A stretch of DNA of 64,000 nt, from contig MNCI01036713.1 in NCBI GenBank assembly GCA_015680685.1, positions 1 through 64,000 of the forward strand. Direction: 5' to 3'. The DNA is from Gnetum montanum (lineage: Eukaryota > Streptophyta > Gnetopsida > Gnetales > Gnetaceae). Made by a program: the position numbers and the translations under genes. The notes under the pieces are model-generated. The model was given only the letters and a program-made list of their open reading frames with translations. It was not told the DNA's origin and made no database searches. Positions 48,791-60,450 of this stretch are shown here, one piece after another. Position 1 is the stretch's first letter; each line of letters starts with the position of its first letter.

Positions 48791-51288
48791 AATTAAGAAA
48801 TTTATAATTAGATTAAATTTTCAATCTTTATGATAAAACTCATGCTTCATTTGACAAAATAGTGTTAAATATATTCTTCGTCTTCTTTCTTTTTTCTTTC
48901 TTAATCTTTTTTCACTATATTTTATATCATCATCATTTCTAAACCATCATCATGTTTTTATTATTTCCATAATGATATTATAATTAATATTTTGATTAAT
49001 ATGTAACTAAAATCTTTTAAGTAATATTGTCAACTATTTCTAATACATTTTATTTTATTATGATGGTTTAGCTTAAAGACACATTATTTGATAGAACTTA
49101 AATAATCTTCACATGTTTTGGGTTTGGAATCATCAATGTGAGCTCTGTTTTCAATCTTTTCTTGTCACAAGATTGCTTCATTGCATATTCTACTAACTTA
49201 ACAACTAGACATTGCAAAATTTTAAGGCAAATCATCATGTAGTTATTTGGTTTCCTTAGATGCATAATTATGAAGCATGATCTAAAATTCTATTGTGACA
49301 TAAGGTTTGATTTCATTGTCCCTCAGCTCTTCATCCAACAACCTTAGTAAATCAATAATGATTAACACATGGTTGATTGGCTATATGGATAATTACTTGA
49401 CCCAAAACTCTCACTACATGTACCTAGAAAAAGAAGACTCATAGACAACCACCAAAATCTCCTTTCTCTTTAGCACCATGATATCCTTGACAGATGTAAA
49501 ATGACATAATCAACTATTGCATCTTTTTGAAAATACTGTAGAAAATTAAGCTAACTAAAGGTAATAACTGGTAAACAAAATAACCAATAAGAAACTAATC
49601 AAATGAATGATTTAAGGGCAAAAGCAATAGAAAAATGAATTACAGGGTAGAATTCCTTCAACAACTACTCCTCTATACCATAAATAGCTTTTCTCGATTC
49701 ATATCGATGCAAGGCACCAATACTGCTAAAGAAGCATCGCTTTAGCAAGCACAATTGCAAGATCTCAAATGACCACAAAATGTAAATATGTTACTGTGCA
49801 CCTTTATTAGTTAGAGTTGCATTTATATTGGATTTCATGCCATTAATACATCTACCTTAATCTTTTAATTGCACTGACTTACCTCATACTTTTAATTACT
49901 AATCAATTTACTAAACAAACTTTCTCTATTACTATGTTAGAATTTGAGGTCCATAGGAAATAGTGAAACCAAGTTCATTAAGAAAAACATCATAGATATA
50001 ACAAATAAAAAAATTATTGATATAAACCATAAGATAATCTATGATTGAAGTACTTGAAGTAATAAAAATCATTTAAAGGACAAGAGTTAAAAAGTGTTAT
50101 GGGATACACAATAGGCTTCATAGCTTATGCACTAGTAGAAGTATGAAATAAATTGTATCTCTACATACTCTTAATATGGAAAAATACTTAGTCAAATATA
50201 GTACAGGGAGTACTTAACATGAACCTAAAACAATGAGGTTAAAACAATTGAGCATAACTATAATCATTTACTCTATAGATAATGGTTTTTTATGTGTCTC
50301 TCTTGCATTTATAGAATATGATGATGCAGTTGCTTTTATCTTTTTTGAAACTTAACGGATATGAATTTTTGTTAATAGACACACATCCTTCGATAGGATA
50401 ATTAACTAATCATGTATTTTATGTAACCTGGAATAATTATACCTCTTCTTTACAACATACATGTTGAGGTTGATAATCATATTATTACTGAATTGGATTA
50501 TTCCAATCCCAACAACATTTACTTTACTTTCAACATTTGTGCTTGAAGTTAAAATAGTAAAAGGATTTGAGGTAGCAATAGAAAGCTGTAGCAAAATACC
50601 AACTTTTGTATGAAAAGAAGATCAAATAGAAAATGATGGCACATATTATCCATCATAATTGATCTTATTTCAAAATCATTATCATTATTTGTAGTCCACT
50701 TGTCAACATAAGTTTCAATCTTTGAGTTGATAGTATTCTTGTTAGATAAGGAAAAGTTTTCTTTATAAGCTATCTATGTAATGAGTACTAATTCCTACAA
50801 TATAAGTTAAAATACTCACAAAAGCTTCTATATTTCTTAGTTTCTTTATTATCATTTGATCCTTCTTATTATTAACATTAAATTACTTTTTTGTATCTTT
50901 AGCTTAAAATTTTTTTTTATAAACTCTACTTAAACACTTTTTTTGTTATCCTTAGCATCTTTTTCTTGAGTAGAAAAACATAAACATTAAAAAATATCAT
51001 TAACAATAATTAAAAAAATATAAGAATATGAAAGATTATAATAAGTATTTAGTTGAATATTGAATGTAAATCTTGTCATTTATTTACAATACCAATTCAT
51101 TTACACAAGTAGGGAAATTGAGAGCATTTGCCCATGTCTTAGCGATATAGTTTTACACTTGCACCAACAAAGCATAGTTTTTCTATGTATATCTCACATA
51201 TTAAGTGCAGAACAAGATCAACTATTACAAATTAAGAATGTGAAAACATGAAAATGCATTTTAAATGTAACTTCTAGTTCTCCTATAA
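48791..51288. other. AT-rich intergenic DNA, no gene recognised
   Basis: Very AT-rich, with scattered short open frames on both strands (e.g. 50594-50406 minus) that match no family I recognise. 49400-49500 on the minus strand has a longer pseudo-frame (LLDEELRDNEIKPYV around 49340) of unknown origin. Confidence 0.4.
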
Positions 51289-51960
51289 TTTTTTTTTTTT
51301 TTTCAGAATTACAACCTTTATTGTATAATGCTCAAGTCACATCGTTAAGGCTATGAGGTTCATCCATCCAAATTTCAAAACCTATCACATTAGAGAACAA
51401 ACCTTCAATAGAACCACATGGAGAGTCTAAACTTTTTAACCGATGTGTGGTCGGTAATTGGAGCGATGATTTAATTAAAAGGTTTTAATGTTACAATTTT
51501 GAATACAATAACCAACACAATTTGCGGTGTATTTGGCGAAGGCCTCCTCCGTCGCCACACCTGTTGTCCGCAAAGAGGCTTCCATGTGGTGATTCCATGG
51601 TTACTACTGCCACTAACTAGCAGCTGGACCTCCATGTGAGTTGGCTTGAGACTGACACATTTTATTTAAAAAAGAGCCTTAGCTTAAGCAACCTCAGTTA
51701 AAATAATAAATGAAGTGTAGCTCGTTTGACACGGCCATTACATTCCCCGTGGACATTAAACAATCTAGATTCATCCATAACACGGCTGCGCATAAATCTA
51801 AAAATATATATTTCGTTCACAGCAAAGTTGACGGCCGTCCCGCCATCCGCCAATGGAATATACATATTCCGGAAACATGAACGCGCCTTTGTCCCGCGTC
51901 CAGCGCTGGTCATGTCAGCAAAAGTGGCTCATCACTCTGTTTCATGTATAAATCGAGAAG
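51289..51960 (-). pseudogene. poly(A)-tailed retrocopy or mRNA 3' end, minus strand
   Basis: On the minus strand, the polyadenylation signal AATAAA (51322-51317) is followed 13 nt later by a run of 15 A (51303-51289). An encoded A-tract after a signal marks the 3' end of a retrocopied transcript. Sequence upstream (51420-51960) is richer in GC and CpG than its surroundings, as for host-gene-derived DNA. A small ORF, 51585-51475, encodes 36 residues with three cysteines (ANCVGYCIQNCN). Another stretch, 51913-51698, is open for 71 codons. Neither is recognised. It could also be a real short gene next to a chance A-tract. Confidence 0.4.
51850..51953 (+). promoter_or_regulatory. CCAAT and TATA motifs in a CpG-rich island
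   Basis: CCAAT at 51850-51854 and TATAAAT at 51947-51953, 97 bp apart, within a stretch with several CpG dinucleotides (ggccgtcccgcc, gcgcctttgtcccgcg). This looks like a relic host promoter pointing right, but no downstream coding exon was found. The spacing is suggestive only. Confidence 0.25.
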
Positions 51961-51986
51961 CTACCCTGCCCAGGGCAAACCATTAA

Positions 51987-54460
51987 CCTATCCACATTTG
52001 TTATGCGGTGAATGCATGGTATATATGGCGAATGCATGGTATACATGTATGCCTATACAAACTGCTTTACCCTGTGAGGAAAAAATTTGAAGTATATGTG
52101 ATAATAGATATAAAATTTGTAAAATTAAGGAATTGAATGCTCAACCTTGCACTTATTATTGGAATTGCACACCATTATTTTACATAGATTGGTTCATACA
52201 TAAAATATTTTTTTAACTATTTAAACATGTATCTTAAGGTCCCACCCCTACCTACCAATGGACAAATGGGACCCAAGGACACACATAGGCATGGTCAAGA
52301 TAGTCATGGAATGTACATGGATGGGTTACATGCTAGGAGGTAGTGGTGGGACCCACCGACACACAAAAGCATGGTCAAGATGGTCATGGATATTAAGTTT
52401 GCCATTTGTCAAGAGCTATGCAGGGACACGCCCTCATAGAAAATTTTGCATCCAGGATTACCATGGGACAGGGATGAGGACATGTCTCAAAATGTCATGG
52501 GACTCAAGTGCACATTATAATATTTCAAAGTACATTTGATACTTATAACTATTTTCTTTCTTGCAACATGTTTTAAAAATGTTTAGTAGTTGGAATTGTA
52601 GTAAAAACCTCACAAATCACAATCTGCAATAAGTTTATCCATAATTTTCCGTGCTTCTAAACATAATTCAATCTAAATAACACTATTACTCATCATGTGG
52701 TGGTTGCATCCTGTAGCATTTCTAAAAACCCATCATGGCCCCAAATGTGTTTGGGGACTCATTCCCTATGTTCCCATGTCCCTATAACCTTGGGACCCAT
52801 AAATCATTACTCATTTGTAAGTACCTATGCTTCTTTTTGGAGTTTTCAAATTGGGAATTGAGAATCTTTGCTAACTAATAATTACTTATGCTTCTTTTCC
52901 AAGTTGATCCTTTAGATATCCGCTATAAGGAGAAAGAAAGTTTAAATCCTATATAAATTTTTTTTTATAATAAAATACCTCAGTTTCAGTTGAGGCAGTC
53001 CTATAAATCCTTTGTGTTTTTAGCATGAGCAGAGTAAGAATTCTAAAGTTTAAAAGAAATTTTTATGTAAGATGTTTTGAAGAGTGCTATCCTTATCGCA
53101 TGTGTATTTAAGGCATGGCTTTGCCTATCATAGATGTAGAGTTTTATGACAGAAGGGCCATTGTCTTGAGTTCAAACCCCTGCTTTATAATAGAAGAACC
53201 ACGGTCTAGAGCTATGGTAAAATTTTTTTAGAAATCGTATAACTTCACGTCGAACCTTAGTAGACGCACTCAAAAGATTAAGCGCTTCCATGCATATACA
53301 GACAGTCCTAAAACCCGCCTACTTTATGCATTTTCATTAAAACAAATAAACTTACAAAACCGAGGGAAATCTATATGCTTAGGATGCCTGCCTTGTGGCA
53401 TTACCAGCATCTCACGGAAAATAAATAATAATAAAAAAGAAGAAATAAAGCAATAATAATAAAAATGAAGAAATAAAGCATTGGCAATATCCTACGTGAG
53501 GCTTGGTTAAAATATTATGGGCCTCTGGCCTCTCACACGTATTTAAAAAAAAAAGCCCTTTTCTCACACGGGGTGGATAAAATAACTTTATATTCCATGA
53601 AAAAAGATTTCACCAAAAGAACTACGAGCTTTTTTTAGCCCATCAACCTCATTCTTGTCTTAAGCTTGTTGTCATATTAATTATGAAAACATTTTTCTAT
53701 ATCTAGGTCATGTTGTGATATTAATTATAAAAACATTTTTCTATATCCGGGTCCATTTCAATTCAATTGGGAGAGCTCTTCCAGCTATACCCCCTCAAGG
53801 AGTTTTTTCCAACGGGATGGCTTGAATATTATTACTTTGTACACATATGACAAGGAAGGTAATTGAATGAGTACGTAAACATCGGTAGATGTATACATGC
53901 GTACCATATATGTAAGGTAATGGAATGAGTACGTAAACATGGGCAGATTAATATATGCGTACGATAAATGTTAACATATTCGTAATTAAAAACTATGGCA
54001 ATACACTTCATGATCTTTTTAGTTTTTAGTTTCACAACACGTAGGGAGGAAACGGCTCCACAGCAGAATTTATTTCTTTTTTTGGCCTTCGGTAGGGTGT
54101 TAATGCACCCCATTTAATCACGTGGGAGAACTATTGCTCCCCCATTTCAATGGGCCGATAGATGGCCATGCTATGCCATGGCATCTCTTCCTATAGTTTT
54201 CTATTGCCTCTTGGGTGGTTTAAACAAAATTGTATCGTTTGTAGGTTCTTTTCCATTTTTCACCCATTTATTTTTTGCACTCGTTTCCTAGGCATCCATG
54301 TCACACATCCATTTTGTTTTTGAAGCCGTTGTTTCTCAAGTATCCGTCGTAGTCGAGATTAGCTCAAGTGCTTGCACGTTTCCTTTGCATTAAGAAAGTA
54401 GATAAGGTTTCTGAAGAAAGTAACTAAAACAAATTATGATCAACAATAGCACCAACAGGG
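51987..54460. other. intergenic DNA with small tandem duplications
   Basis: No gene is recognised. Two local duplications: 52267-52310 repeated at 52347-52390 (80-bp period, 'tgggaccca...cacacaaaagcatggtcaaga' type) and 53858-53915 repeated at 53916-53973 (58-bp period, 'aatgagtacgtaaacat'). A further ~51-bp direct repeat lies near 53655-53750 (attaattatgaaaacattt). Confidence 0.5.
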
Positions 54461-54841
54461 CAATCTAGTAACACGAGCTAAAAATGTGAATTTGGAATTG
54501 GAGCCTTACCCTATATTTTCATAACAAGAAGATACACAATTTTTTACAAGGTTGTTCATAAAGATGGGCTCATATTTGCAGTGAGAAAGCTTGGAGAAGG
54601 CTGTTTATAGAGGTTCAAGGATTTTGAAGCAAGGTAAAGAGTATTGGTGGGCAATCTAGTAACACGAGCTAAAAATGTGAATTTGGAATTGGAACCTTAC
54701 CCTATATTTTCATAACAAGAAGATACACAATTTTTTACAAGGTTGTTCATAAAGATGGGCTCATATTTGCAGTGAGAAGGCTTGGAGAAGGTTGTTTATA
54801 GAGGTTCAAGGATTTTGAAGCAAGGTAAAGAGTATTGGTAG
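54461..54841 (+). repeat. 191-bp tandem duplication within the kinase fragment
   Basis: 'caatctagtaacacgagct' begins at 54461 and 54652; the two 191-bp copies differ at only about four positions seen by eye (ggagcc/ggaacc, gagaaagc/gagaaggc). It covers the N-lobe exon and its upstream flank. Confidence 0.9.
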
Positions 54842-54960
54842 AGATAAGCATTCTAATATTATAAAACTTAGGGGATTTTGCTAGAGCTTGGAAGAAAAGT
54901 TGCTTATATATGATTATATCCCTAATGGAAGCTTGGCCCATGTGTATTATGGTAAGTGGG
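54461..54960 (+). pseudogene. LRR receptor-like kinase pseudogene fragment (kinase domain)
   Basis: Plus strand. FYKVVHKDGLIFAVRKLGEG (start of the kinase N-lobe, VAIK-region equivalent AVRKL), a TAG stop, then RFKDFEA, HSNIIKLRGFC and KLLIYDYIPNGSLAHVYYG, ending at a perfect splice donor (tatg|GTAAGT, ~54950). This follows the N-lobe of plant LRR-RLKs with an AVRxLGE motif. Only this exon is present; there is one stop and a frameshift between the blocks. The first part is tandemly duplicated (54461-54651 and 54652-54841), with the downstream blocks attached only to the second copy. Confidence 0.75.
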
Positions 54961-55934
54961 CATCTATGTAATTTTTGTGTTTGTGAATAGCTTTAGGTCA
55001 TTTAATCATCATTATTCTATTTCTCGTTTGCCATTTGTCAAGAGCTAAAGCTTCATCTACTTACAATTTTTTCATTTCTTTAATGAAATTTTTGTTCATG
55101 TTAATTCTTTGAGTTTCATTTTCTAGCTCCTTTTGGATTTCATTTGAATGTTCATGGACAAAATCATCATCATCGAACCTTATTGCATCTATCTAGTTGA
55201 TATCAATTTTATGATTTTTTTTTCTTTGGTTGTGTTGTGTCATTCCCTTGGAAGTAGTCTCCTACTATGTATTTTGGACTTTTTCATCCCTTACTTTTAT
55301 TTCTCTCCAAAATTTGTGGAATCATAAGATATAATGAGAAAATAAATTTTTCAACTTTTGTTGCTTTTTGTAATAACAATTATTAAAGTTTTACGTCAAT
55401 GATAAAGTTCATGGAAGATAGAGGATGGGAAAACTGCAAAAATATTTCAATATGTAGGTCACAATCTCCACATTAACCATTAAAAATAAGTAGGTCCACC
55501 AAGTTTTAAAGCTATCAATTTGTTCTTTTTTCATTTTGGTTCTAATGCAAAAGATATAGTTTTGAATATTAAATTTCTAGCTTGGTTTATTTGATTTAAG
55601 TGCTTCCAACATTGATAAATTTTAAGCTTCATTTCTTGGTTAGGGTAATTGTAGGATATTTTAAAATGAAAGAAACTTTTTGGCATTATACAAGGATTAT
55701 ACCAGTTCAAAATCCTCTAAAATGGTATTTTAATTAAGATAATTTAGTATGGACAATCAGAAAGAATAACCAATTTATATGGATAACCTTATAATATAAT
55801 TGAAGACTTTGGGAAAGGTGAAGAAAGCAATTCATTGCATTACATGACCTTTGTTAAAAAGGATCATACAAATCAAAACTGCAATGAAGGAGATAGGTGT
55901 CATGCAAATTATCATATTCAAATATTACAATAAG
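54961..55934. other. intergenic DNA, no gene recognised
   Basis: AT-rich, no coherent frame. The 22-base string gtttgccatttgtcaagagcta occurs at 55026 and, identically, at 52398; the two copies bracket the kinase fragment. Confidence 0.4.
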
Positions 55935-56807
55935 TGATGAGCGGCTAGGTACCACTACGCCCAACCATACGAATCACGGGCATTCACACGCGACTCAATC
56001 GAATTTCGTAGACTGTAAGCACTTAACATACACCAGACTCTAACCAGTGAAACCTTGAGTTAGAATGGTCGTTGTCCTCCTAATCTCACTTGTGAGGTTC
56101 TGTTTACGATGGTTAAGTGAGACTAAGGCTAATAATTTTTATAGCTTATTGCATATCTTTTGGTAGCTAATTTAAGGTATGAAAAGTAAGGAATAAACTA
56201 TTATCTAGTCTATGATTATCCTAGCTTATACTCTAACTATTCCTAGCATAAGTATCCAATCCCATCTTCCGAGCATGTTTTGAGCATCTCTTAACACTTC
56301 TAGGTTACCAGACGTTAAGCATCACTGGGCTTACCAAGTATTTGATTTACATTCGAGATGGTTGTACTTATGGCCTTTACGAACTACAAATAAGCGATAG
56401 CGATCAAAATAACAATAATCAAAACTTAAGTAATTAATAGGTAATTAACAAAGCATAAACATATTAAACTATTGAATGCATAAAATAGCTAAGTCCAAAT
56501 GCTGCAAGGAATACTTGAATAGTTTGTCTTTATTGCCATCACGCCAATGGGCTTAGATACATCAATGCTCAAATAAAGAGCTGATCACTTTTCTTACACC
56601 TACTGTGGGCACTTGAAAAATATTCTATCTCATGGGGGAACAAATTGCAAGAGCTTCGCTACAACTAACTCAAAGATGCCTAAATGAGGCGGAAGGCCCT
56701 CTTATTTATAGGTTGAGATAGGCGGCTACGTAAATGGGGCCACGTTGACGTAGGGAGGCTACGTTGATGGGCCCGCATTGAAGCATTGACTTAATGACAC
56801 TTCATCA
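55935..56807 (-). repeat. 3' LTR of element C
   Basis: 873 bp, TGATGAGCGGC...TTCATCA. Minus-strand TATA at 56703-56710 (plus 'tatttata'); U3 motifs ggctacgtaaatgg, ccacgttgacgta and ggctacgttgatgg at 56720-56775. The adjoining purine-rich tract on the minus strand is GTGAGGGTA (56816-56808). Confidence 0.85.
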
Positions 56808-56939
56808 TACCCTCACAACTGAGCAAAAACTCTTCCTCGAGTTACTTTACAATTTGGAAGGTATGGATTCTTATTTACAACATACATGACTTAAACACAT
56901 ACATTGCACACACATGACACAACATGAATTTGACCAAGT

Positions 56940-59900
56940 GCTTGAGTTATAGAGGAGGAAAGTTACAAAAATGGCAGTGTTCAAAGATAAAATTGAATAC
57001 CTCACTGGTCCTAGAGCCTCTCCTATGTAGGATGATGCACAAAATTTCTAGAGAAGATCACACCATCCCTGGGGGCGGTGGTTCTGACGGACCTTCTCTA
57101 GCCTTTGGCCCATGCATTGGTGGCGGCCCAGATGGTGGTTGCCCTACAGTAGCTGCAACTTCTGGAGGTAGCCAGAAAGCCTCCAATAGAGCCCCCATCT
57201 TTTCTTCCTTGCTTTGGGAATTGTTCACAGTCCAAGCAGCTTCTCCAATGTTTGCTGGAGCTAGAACTTCCCAAGGACATGGTAGTGCTAGAAGGAGTTC
57301 CTTTAAGTTGACAAACTAGGCTACGAACTGCTTGCGTTCGATGTCAAATGCTTGGACTAATGCCTATAGCTGCTGGTAGTCATTCATCCTTCAGCCTAGG
57401 TCCTCTGCAACTATTCATTGACCTTCAAAGCTTGAGCGGAGGACCTTGAGTTTCACATTTACCATTGCTAGCTTTGCTGCGTTGCCTTATGTGCCTGGAA
57501 CTCTCCCTTGTATAGGGAATACGAGGTAGCCACTTGCTTTTCTAATTTTGACCATGGTCTTCTGGTTGTGAGCATAGCCAGGTTTGCATATCGGNCTTTT
57601 CTAATTCTGACCATGGTCTTCTGGTTGTGAGCATAGCCAGGTTTGCATATCGGAGGTTGGCAAGCTCCATGTATTCTATCATCTCCTTAATTTGCAGCTC
57701 TTTTAGGTGGATTTCAGCTTTATTGAAGTCATTCAACCCATCGAAGATAGGGTGCCATGCATCGCCTCTCTCCCAGAGTAGCTAGAGTGCTTAGTTCATC
57801 ATGGCCTTTGTGACTTGAATATGTTTTTCTTTCACTTCCTTCTGTAATCCCACTTGGTCCCTGTAATGATTTTTGACTTTTTCAAATTTCAGGACCTCAT
57901 TTTTCCAAGCAGAAATTTCAATTGCAGACTTCTATCGTAATGCCCGAACCTCCTCCATTAACAGATTACGATTTTTAGTAGCTAAACTTCTTATGTCAGC
58001 ATTCACCCTGGCTAGCTCTTCTTGCTGTTGGTGGATGAAAGTTTTCATGTGTTCATTTTCTACACCAACATTGCGCAAGCGATGAACCTCTGTGGTCAAT
58101 TGTACATTCTCCTGGCAAACCTCCGCCAAGTCCTTCTCTAGGTGATATGCTTGAGTGTCTGCTAAGGACTTGTCAAGGATCGTTGTCTCCTGCACATCCT
58201 CAACGATCTGAAGTCTAACTTGAAGTTGTTAAAAAGCTTCATCCCTAGTGATTTTGTGGTTGAGGATGGATGGATCGACAATATGGGCTTGTGATTGGGC
58301 TACCTCCATTGCCAAGCGCTGATAAGCATCTTGAGTGGCTTCAAGTTGCCCTTCGAAAACAAGGCTCTTGTCCCTTGCTGAGAGCATCTTTGACTAGGTT
58401 GCAGTAATGTTGTCTCAAAGGTCAAAGACATCTGGAAGCAATTATCTAGTTCTCACCAGTTGGTCCAACAATTCTTCATTTTAGGCTACATAAATATTTC
58501 TACACGAAGTTCTAGTAGACACCTGTACATCTTGAAGTTCATGAATGTTTGGTATAGGTGCTACCGATGCATTGAGAGCTATAGCAATTATGTTAGCAAC
58601 CACTTCGGCTGCAACTTCCTGTCCTTGGTGGTGCATCACTAGGACCATCGCCCCTTCACCATTTTCTAGGTATACCGAGAAGGTAGCGACAGTCCCTGAA
58701 ATTTCAGGAAACAACTGTTTTGTTGACACTGTTACCTCTAGGATACCTAGATCTATTCTAGTTGGAGCTTGTGTTTAGGCAGTAGAGAATACTGGCCCTG
58801 CCCTTTCAAGAAAGCTAATTGATTGAGCCACTTGCTCTAGGTGGCTCATGATAGGGCGATAGACTGAAGGGTCTTCTCATCAACTAGTCCTGTCGGATTG
58901 CTCTTGCTGGCTCAAGAGCATTTCCTGGATCTTACAGATGTATTTTGTCATGGTTTGCGAGCCTAGCTGCATTGTTTGTGTAGGTGGTGGAAGTGGTTGC
59001 TACTCCTCCTCTATCTGTGTGGTGGCAAGGGTTTTATCTTTCATCATCTCTTGCCACGAGGTAATTGGGGTGTACCAGATTACATCATTGGAATATCATG
59101 TTATCCGTACCCATTTGCACAACTTTCAGATTAGGCAGGGAAAGGGGAGAGCTCATCTTCCACATTCATTCTCAGCAAACCTCTTTTCAATCTCCAGAAA
59201 CAGCAACTGTGGAAGACTCATGGGAAACTTCCCACTCAAGGCGGCACATGCACAAGCGGAGAAGGCTATGATTTTACTGGGTCTTACGGTTGGGTTCAAA
59301 TGGTAATATGCGATCTTTGAGTACACTCTCTCTGCTATGGTCAAGGAGCTGAATTCCTTGCGCTCTACCCCGTAGCACCATTTGGTCCATTGCACCTTTA
59401 CCTCTAGATTAGCTTGTTTTGGAATTTCAACCACATCTACCTCGATTTCGTTCAACCCCAAAGCCTACGCTATCGCCTCTGAAGAGTAAGAGACATAAAT
59501 GTCTTTGATTCTTACTCTAGACCATGGTTACCTATTCGTCCAAAAGAGATAAGTTTCTCCTAAGTACCACTCACCACTAGTTGTGATGATTGGCCACATC
59601 GGAGAGTTCTGCAATTGGAGCCTCATGTCTTCTGGTGCATTCTCAAGGAATGGTAAAAAATTTAGCCCTTGAAGGACCATTTATTGCATCTCGCAAGGCG
59701 TGATAGCTTCAAGGTAGGCTTGGGTCAAGGTAACCACAAGCCATGGTGCTACCCAAGGGGTCTCATCCCTGAGCGATTGCTTGCTGAGAATCTTCTCTTC
59801 GGGAATCTGATGAACAGATTCCATGTCAGGTCTTTTGCGGAAGGGCCCAGTTGCATGAGAGCGCTCCGCATGCGCTGGCAGTTGCACACCTCGTCCCCTT

Positions 59901-59977
59901 CCTGTGCATGGGTGCTTGTCCCTTGGTTGTGAAGGTCCTTCGTCCCTTGGGTGCCTCAGTTTGGATGCCATCTGCAA
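56940..59977 (-). pseudogene. extra post-pol ORF of element C (coiled-coil protein)
   Basis: Minus strand, likely ATG at 59971 (or 59977), reading MASKLRHPRDEGPSQ. Open pieces in order: 59977-59681; 59461-59153 (TKWCYGVERKEFSSLTIAER, then PSKIIAFSACACAALSG); 58729-58481; 58195-57932; 57736-57542. The N-terminal third is globular; from ~58330 down it is a long charged coiled coil (HLEKDLAEVCQENVQLTTEV, then QQEELARVNADIRS). No signal peptide or membrane span is seen, unlike Athila env-like ORFs. About six stops break it, mainly TAG, so originally ~950-1000 residues. It is conserved in element B. Function unknown. Confidence 0.7.
57537..57653. other. assembly join with duplicated 58-base ends
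   Basis: 57537-57594 is repeated at 57596-57653 with one difference (taattttg / taattctg) around the single n at 57595. It inserts an artificial duplication into the coiled-coil ORF and explains the repeated residues in that frame. Confidence 0.8.
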
Positions 59978-60356
59978 TCAACATAACCACCTATTAGACC
60001 ATTCATAAGTAGCTTAAGATGGTCCATATATACCTTCTTAGTTTGACCAAGTTATGTTGTTGGTACAAGCAAACCATTAAGTCTCTTAGACCGTTAATTT
60101 ATGGGTTAGTGCCAAAGTTTTTGTAATTAATCCATTAATTAACTAATTAATTAATTACAGTTAATTACACAAAGGCACCACCCCCTCCCCCCCCCACGAT
60201 TGAGAGCATACCTCTGGTTGCTGAAAAGGGCAAGGATTGGTTGATGCAGACTCGCGACGGAATGTAGGTGCATTGGGAAAGGTTAGGTAGAAAAAATGGC
60301 AAAAACTCCCCTCAATTTGGACTCCAAATGATGAAAAATGGCAAAGTGTGGCGGGG

Positions 60357-60450
60357 TATATATAGGGGTTAGGCGCTGCATCGACAGGGCTACATATACG
60401 CGGCCGTGTATACGCAGTGACTGCGTCGATGGGGCCTTGTCAATGTAGGG
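60357..60450 (-). promoter_or_regulatory. internal promoter-like region upstream of the extra ORF (element C)
   Basis: Minus-strand TATATATA at 60364-60357, about 390 nt before the extra ORF's ATG. Further upstream in the sense of transcription are ctgcatcgacagg, ggctacatatacg, ctgcgtcgatgggg and cttgtcaatgtag (60374-60450), the same motif class as in the LTR U3. Equivalent in position and layout to 21100-21190 in element B. Confidence 0.5.

Noticed and set aside
53130-53215. B-box-like string (ggggtttgaactc, minus strand) as a tRNA or SINE
   Set aside because: No A box at the right distance and no foldable cloverleaf seen.
58938-59306. 122-codon plus-strand open frame
   Set aside because: Shadow of the extra ORF on the minus strand, which is conserved in element B.
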